Assembly (NCBI GenBank): GCA_005406025.1 | Contig: BGZK01000876.1 | Span: 1 to 64,000, forward strand | DNA from: Eumeta japonica | Taxonomy: Eukaryota; Arthropoda; Insecta; Lepidoptera; Psychidae | Length of the DNA stretch: 64,000 bases | Reading direction: 5' to 3' | Shown: positions 57,610-64,000 of the stretch, in pieces | How positions within the stretch are numbered: position 1 is the stretch's first letter | Layout: each line of letters opens with the position of its first letter | The notes under the pieces: model-generated | Database searches by the model: none | What the model was told of the DNA's origin: nothing | Seen by the model: the letters and a program-made list of their open reading frames with translations, nothing else | Translations under genes and position numbers: made by a program

Positions 57610-60600
57610 CTACACTCGTCCATGTATTTTAATATGACGCAAGCCTGCGCGAGCACATGCCACACTGTAGTTGTACAGTATTAGGGACGACAGACAACAT
57701 CTGCTCGGTGATGAAGGTGTACATTTCTAAAACACATATGTTTCATAATTTGATTTTGACGATCTTTGCATCCTTTGTAGTCAAGCCGTGCAGCTTCTTT
57801 AAATGCACTCTTATATATTTCAAATTTCTGCAACAAATAAAAAATATTTCTCAATAAATGGTATAAATTTGAATTACAATAGATTCAGAAGGTTGTTTGA
57901 ACAGACATTTCGTACAGAAGAATCAATTTCAAATCATGCCTACATCACGAATTTTTCATATTTATATTTCAATGCTGGAGGATGTGTCAAAATGCATGAA
58001 TTTTTTTTTTTCCAGATTTAGCATATTGACACAAATTGAAAAAAAAAATAGGAAAATTCTTTATAGCTGTATGGTGACGAAATCTTAATATGTAATGGTT
58101 ACATCTAATGTAAGTAGAATTTGACACTAAACTTTTCTGTGACTCCATATCACTTCTATTTTATACTTCAGATCGACATTGTCAAGAAACACAAATAGAT
58201 TAGTGGACCGCTTCGTCTATGTTCTGCATATCGATCGGTAAGTTAAAGCCTGCCAATAATCGCTATGCTTTTACAACCTTCTTTAGATGCTTGTCCATAT
58301 CCAGTGTAATTTTTAATATTTATAATAAATTTCATGTATCTCAAGAGTTGGTTCAAAATAAAAAGGTGAAGCCGCTATAAGCCCTAGTGTGATGTGTTCA
58401 CACTGCGAGAATCACCTAACCATTGCTAAATGATTTTAGTTATCTGATGACTTTATGAAAAGTTAGTGTATCCATCAACATATTATCCTTATTTCTAGAT
58501 TTTGAACTCTATGCTGGTTGAATTCTGATTAAAATCTATTTAATAGTTTTTTCATAATAATGAAACGAACAAAACAATTGTATTTTTCTTTCAGCACAGT
58601 TTCAGAAAGCACCCACAAGTCTGCTTAATAAGAAATATATAGATACTTATTTCCATTTTAATATATGCCTACATTTTTTTATAGATAAAGGACATTTCTT
58701 CTTTTATATACACATATATAATTATATCATTCATATCCATATATTAAAAATCCAGTTATAACGCCAAAATAATTCATGCAAACATTTGAAGGGACATTGT
58801 AACTTACAGAATAATGTATGGTTAAAATTATTGTCACCATATTAAATTGCATTTTTTTAAATGTATGTGTATAGAGCCACGTTATTGCTATATAGTGAGT
58901 GGAGTAAATCCCAAAATCAAATTATACCTTTAAGGCGAGGTTAAGCAAAAATTTATTTACAAAATTTACCTGTATATGTGAGCACATATCGGACATTTAT
59001 ACGAATATTGTTTGCAGGTGTGCGTGGTGTACGTGTGTCGTGCAAGATGGCGGCGAGATTTGAACATCTGAGGGCATTTTTCACACTGAAATAAAAAAAA
59101 AATTTGACGAAAATTCGTCAACAACATTCCTTCTATTTCAAATGAGAATAAGTTGAGGACTTTGTCTCTTTTATTATTTTCTTAAATATTAATTTCTGAA
59201 TTTTCATGAAAATCATCAAAACAGTGTTGCTCTATTTTCATGAATGCTATCGTTTTCAAATATAAATATAGTAGTAAAAAGGTGAAATGATTTTTGCCAA
59301 AGTCCTTAAGATCTGCATATAGTCAAAAAAAAAAATATTGATTGTAATTAATACAAACCACAATAGAATATTTCACAAGGTTGAGCAAGAAGTACAAAAC
59401 AATAGTCTTCCTTGGCAATCTGGTAATAACATTGTTTTTTTTAATTTTTTTCATATTAACTATAGAATTATTTCATAGAATAACTCAATTATTGGAGTCT
59501 GAAAGTTTTCTTTTTATAGAATTTTTGAAGGATGAGCAGGCACATGAGCTACCAAAGCGGGTGATCGCCGTTACCCATCTACCTCAAGGAGTCGCTAATG
59601 CATTATCGGCCTTTTAGACCTTTAATTGCATTAAAAAAAATTATTGCATTGCAAAAAAAGCTGTGCATGTACAAACATGAGAAGTTATACTTCTTTGGCG
59701 TAATTAAAAGATTTTTTTTAATTGTATACAAACAATTAATCACAATAAAATAATAAATTGACTGGAATCAATACTGTTGATAAAGTATAATTTAAATTTT
59801 AAAAAATTTAGATTTATTTTTTTATACAAAATGCAATGACAATTTAATTTTTTTATTTTAAATTATAATAATTATTAAGTGACAAATTGGAACGTTATTT
59901 TATTATCATCTTTCATTTTGCATTCAGCTACACAAAACATACCAATCAATGTCACTGTTGAACTTGTTAATTCTGTCTGCCTTACAATCATATCAATATT
60001 TGGTGTAATGATATTGGTAGTATCGTCCATATTCTGATTAATGGCAACTCCTCTAGCATGAATGTTGGACACATCGATTATCAGTGTTCTGAAGTTGCTC
60101 ACTAAATTGCTTGTGAGCGACTTCATACTGTTGTTTTTACGTCACCTCATTAAAAATTGACTCTCATCATTTTTTTCATAACACGCCAAAAGAAATATAA
60201 CTTCAACAAAATATTCAATAAGTTCTTTTTAAAATGAATGTTAGGTAATGCCAAACCTGTATGGTTTTGACTGTTGAATGGTTTTCGATGTGTTGTATCA
60301 AACACCGTCTGCTGAAATAGGATGTACCACAGAGATCACAGATGAAGGGCCTCTCACCGGTATGTACTCTTCTTTCATGTAACTGACAATCGAAAGTTAT
60401 ACACTTGAATTAAAACATTGAAAAATTCTTTTGATTCAGTAGAAATTTATAGACGCTGACCAGAACTGAACATCCGTTAATGTTTTTATGCCCTTTCTAG
60501 AAAATGCATTTGTTATGGTTTACTAATAACATGTTTATAATTAAGGTAATAATCAACCCGGCCATATTCACCACAAGTTGGGTGTTGTCCAGAGCGAGAT

Positions 60601-62665
60601 AGTCGCAATGCCTACAGGCCAGCTCCCTGCTCATCCCGTGATAGGAGCGACAGTGTCTGTTCAGCTGTGTCGAAGAAATAAAACTTTTTCCACAGTACTG
60701 AAAGAAATTGTATAGCAAATATGAATTTTGATATTGTAAGTCTATGAGGCAATATGTATAATAGTCAATTTATGAATCTTCAAATACATAAAAAGTAAAA
60801 CTGTCATACAAATTATTTTCATATAATCTTTTCTCAATATCCATACATATGATAAAATAATAGAACCGGATGTCTGCAGATTAAAGATTTATTTAAAAAA
60901 TGGAGAGAAGACTAAAATAAAGATAATGAAAAAGAAAAAAATAATTTTTAAATTTCATGTCTTTTCTCTGTCTGCTCATGCAGATCTTAGAAATTACTGA
61001 AAGGATCGGTTTTCACAGGTAGATAGAGGTCGACTTGGAGCAGAATATAGGCTGTATTTCATTTAAATTGCATGTCAGGAAAAAAAGTTATCCTCAGAGG
61101 TAATGAACTTCTACAAAATATAAAAATTCTTTGGCATATAGAAAGCTACATTGTCCTTGAGTAATATAGCCTATATTTTATTTTGATACTAGGATTTGTC
61201 CTAGCTTCCTACAAATTGTAAGTGACAAGTGAGCGGTATCGGAATCAAAAATGGGAAAGAGTTTAGTATCAATAGCAAAATGTAGAAATCGAAGGAACAC
61301 ATCCTACGTACACGCGGGCAGAGCTGCAAGTGGAAAGCTAGTTTGCAATATTTACACAGGGTTTCAAAAATATCGAACAAGTGTATAAAAATAAACGTCA
61401 TTTAAGACAATACAAAGAGAACTCGGCATTATTTATTCTTGAAAGATTAAAATAATGAAAAATGGCAATAAGCTAATTGTAATAAAACATAATACGTTTT
61501 TTATCTCGCTTCAGTATAGTATAATAAATATTGAAAAGTGAAACAGAAAGACGAATAAATACATTCTACATGAGATATATCTCATTAGCATTCAGAATAT
61601 TATTTTCATGTATAATTTTCAGTTTCTGACTGAATTGTATGTCAAATATGACAATAATTTAAATCATAGATCAACAAAGTCGTAAATCATAAACTAACAA
61701 AGTAACTCAACTTCCAGATCAATAAAAACCATAAGCCTGTATAATCTATAATTTTAAATGTAAATTCTCTAAATAAAGCTGTGTATAGTTACTGAGTATG
61801 TTTTCTTTGAAGAAATTTTAATACTCAATAAATGCCTCAACTCGAAATGATTGAAGTATAATAATACGAATACACTTGAATTTTACCCAACTTACACACG
61901 CATATGAGTATCAGTAGTATCGAAAATAAAAGGGAGAATCAATATTTAATAAGGAATACTTTTTTTCCAACAACTGTCAAAACAAATACCAGCCAGTTCA
62001 GAATACTAAATACAGTTCCAAATGATAACTATGAGTCTTATATATATGAAATATTTTACCTCACAAACAAATTTGAATCCTAAATGTAGTTTCGAGTGAG
62101 TCATGAATGATGCCCACTTGCTCAGGGTTTTTTTGCACACCTTACATTTGATTGGTCCTTTTGGATCGAACATCCCTTCCACCAGACTCATGTACACTGC
62201 CCTTTTCTCTTTTCTCGATAAAGTCTTAACATTTCTCTCATTTGTGTGGACATTCTCAGATTCCGTAATATCACCCGCTATGGTGTGCAAATCTGGTTTC
62301 AAAGGCGTTTCCTGGATTCCATGATCATCATCGTGACTAAGAAATGTATGATTTTCATCTTGTATATCGTCCTCTTCTTTGATATTATGCAATGGTTTTA
62401 ATTCTAGGGTTTCATCATTTATTGCCTCATTACAATTAATAGTTTCATTTTTTTCTGTTTTAGTTATTGAATCTAATTCTATAGTAAAAGGATCACCAGA
62501 TTTGAGCTCTACTTTATGCTTTTTATCATATTTGTATTTTTTATAACCTAATTTCTTAAGTTTATTTTCGCTATTTTGACTCGTAATCCGAAGATTAAAT
62601 GCTGATCTAACGAGCTCGGTACAGGAACTGCAAATCATTTGTGGGAAACCATCATTTTCTTCTAT
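57610..62665 (-). CDS. Second ZAD-C2H2 zinc-finger gene (5' exon outside window)
   Basis: Visible exons in coding order are 62665-62060, 60697-60572, 60382-60257, 59085-58970 and, less certainly, 57664-57610. The first opens in phase 0 with IEENDGFPQMICSSC, the second half of a ZAD; the first half must lie beyond 64000, since I find no CxxC exon in 62666-64000. An acidic linker follows, then zinc fingers: CKVCKKTLSKWASFMTH, CEYCGKSFISSTQLNRH (built across a splice), CRHCDYLALDNTQLVLH (also across a splice), CDLCGTSYFSRRCLIQH and CEKCPQMFKSRRHLARH, plus a final incomplete-looking one starting CPICAHIY. Three introns are phase 0. If the last donor is not used, translation stops one codon later (AGG TAA), so the 57610 exon could be wrong. 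Probable role is sequence-specific transcription control. Confidence 0.78.
59086..60256 (-). other. Intron of the minus-strand ZAD gene holding a dispersed repeat
   Basis: GT-AG intron between the fourth and fifth finger-coding segments. About half of it is copy 2 of repeat R-c (59645-60225). Confidence 0.7.
59645..60225 (+). repeat. Long dispersed repeat family R-c, copy 2
   Basis: Head CATGAGAAGTTATACTTC, GATTTTTTTTAATTG and TGTTGATAAAG, and tail GCGACTTCATACTG, AAAATTGACTC and AAAAGAAATATAACTTCA match copy 1 at 22790-23645. The middle has an 83-codon minus-strand frame (59875-60126, with DVSNIHARGVAINQNMDDT) that looks partly protein-like but is unrecognised. Confidence 0.6.
60698..62059 (-). 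other. First visible intron of the minus-strand ZAD gene (1.4 kb)
   Basis: Bounded by GAG|GTAAAATATT and TTTCTTTCAG|TACTGTGG. It contains repeat R-b copy 3 at about 61000-61215 in minus orientation; otherwise nothing is recognised. Confidence 0.7.
61000..61215 (-). repeat. Interspersed repeat family R-b, copy 3 (minus orientation)
   Basis: On the minus strand it reads TATTACTCAAGGACAATGTA, then GCTTTCTATATG and GAATTTTTATATTTTG. This is the same motif order as the GTAGCTTTCTAT units at 20180-20290 and 28560-28800. Confidence 0.45.
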
Positions 62666-64000
62666 CTGTGAAAAGAGATAATTTTTGTTTGTTAAACAGC
62701 AATTAAGTCTTCAAGCTCTGAGAATTTTAAAATATCATTTTAAGATATTAACTTAGAAAGCCCCAAATGGATTTGATTTGACTTTTTATTCTTAAAATTA
62801 TGCACAAACCATCTATCAGATATTATATTGGGTATAGCCTATTTAATTTCATGGTTGTTGGTTCAAGTAATTTTTACAAAAAATTCAGATAAATTAATTA
62901 TTTATGTGTCTCACAAAATATATATTTATTCCAAACTATTACAATATTGATTTTCATTTAAGTAACCCTTAGAGGAGTAATTGTGTATAGCAAAGGTAAA
63001 TTGTCATCAGAAAAGTAGAAAAAAAAATGTTTTAAGGAATTGCCTACCAATTTTACTAGACTACAAATCAGTTTTTAGAGATGTCTCAGTACCGCAACAA
63101 GGCACTATGTTCCATTCCATCGACAGCAAAGCTTAACAGCTCATTGAACTCGGAAATTGATTGTGCATATCAACATAACAAAATTTCCAGTTTAGTTCCA
63201 AACTAATTTCTATTTCTCTCTAAGAATTATAAATGTGGCCAAGACTTATTGGTTTAAAGCTAACAAATAAATGTGAAGCTAGCCTAGGAAAATATGAAAT
63301 CACAATAAAGGAAATTAACTTTCAAACAATGACAGCAAAAATGTGTAAAGAGGGTAGATGATCAGGTTGAGCTTTCTCTACCTTAAAACCAATTTCAAGC
63401 ATTCAAAAGTCAGGTATGCTATATGTGCTTGTATTATGAAGCGAATTGTTGAAATCTAAAAGATAAACGTGAACTCGTTAACACGTCTCTTCGTGAGTAT
63501 ACTGATGGAAAAAGACTAAAATAAATTCTAGCATTTGTAGTTTCATAATCAACAATGAATTCTTATAGTTTGGCCATGTCCATTCATCCATCCATCTAAC
63601 TGTATCTGTCCATGATTTAGCTGAGCGACTATCAATCGGAAAGCTATAATTTGGTATACCCATATAATTATGCCGACAAAGTGGTAGAAAAAAAAATTAT
63701 GATACCATCCACTTTTTCTCATCTATCCCATGCTGTAGGATACTGTTGAATAGGTCATTAAAAAACATTGTAGGTCTATCAAAACCGTTTTTCGATTGAG
63801 GAATATGTTCGCGAAATATTAAGCCTTAAAGATCTAATTTTTATCAATGAAGTGTCCTCCCTCCCATCAGCAAAATGGTTATTCTTGGATATGTAAAATA
63901 ATTCACTGCAATATAAAGACAGTTAAAAAAAAAGTATAACAATTAAGTAGGCTTTACAAATTAACAAATAATAGTCGACAAACTTTATTTACTTGAAGAA
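62666..64000 (-). other. Upstream intron of the minus-strand ZAD gene, running off the window
   Basis: Begins at the acceptor CTCTTTTCACAG (minus strand). I searched both strands for a CxxC ZAD first exon and did not find one. AT-rich, with no other recognisable feature. Confidence 0.5.

Noticed and set aside
59381..59617. 78-codon plus-strand frame with a transmembrane-like stretch
   Set aside because: Lies in an intron of the minus-strand ZAD gene; the hydrophobic part comes from a T run and no homology is apparent.

Overview
This is an AT-rich, repeat-rich window of an insect nuclear genome, most likely a moth or butterfly (Lepidoptera). The reasons are spliced galectin, DnaJ and ZAD zinc-finger genes with GT-AG introns, Helitrons whose ends resemble those common in Lepidoptera, and interspersed repeat families I recognise from that order. 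I see no bacterial operons, CRISPR arrays, rRNA genes or convincing tRNA genes. Gene models below were assembled by eye from splice sites and reading phase.

Layout. (1) 37-5153 is a nearly full-length but decayed Helitron on the minus strand. Both termini and the AT target are intact, and the Rep-helicase reading frame is broken many times. (2) 5364-33484 is a minus-strand galectin array: gene A (four exons, 5364-14300), a broken carbohydrate-recognition exon (18662-18859), and gene B (four exons, 28059-33484). Long introns and spacers carry a dead mariner, a Tigger-like MITE and several other repeats. (3) 35308-43971 on the plus strand is a complete five-exon DNAJB12/DNAJB14-type membrane co-chaperone gene, divergent from galectin B. 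Its first intron holds a tandem array split by a retroposon with a 12-bp target duplication, and a perfect GC-rich hairpin. (4) 43972-51600 has no recognisable gene; it has a non-autonomous Helitron end, short tandem repeats and a 40-bp near-perfect palindrome. (5) About 51640-53490 is a pogo/Tigger-type transposase gene reduced to its DNA-binding N-terminus and its C-terminal tail. (6) 53888-56462 (plus) and 57610-62665 (minus, 5' exon beyond the window) are two convergent ZAD-C2H2 zinc-finger genes with an identically placed intron, so they are probably paralogues.

The host genes do not form an obvious pathway. Galectins are secreted or cytosolic beta-galactoside binders used in insect immunity and gut biology, the DnaJ protein serves Hsp70 at the ER membrane, and ZAD proteins are lineage-expanded transcription regulators. 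The most informative signals are evolutionary: a galectin array with a decaying middle copy, a Helitron with two spliceosomal-type introns, a transposase gene that lost its catalytic core, and nested insertions that can be ordered in time. I did not find a convincing previously undescribed biological system.
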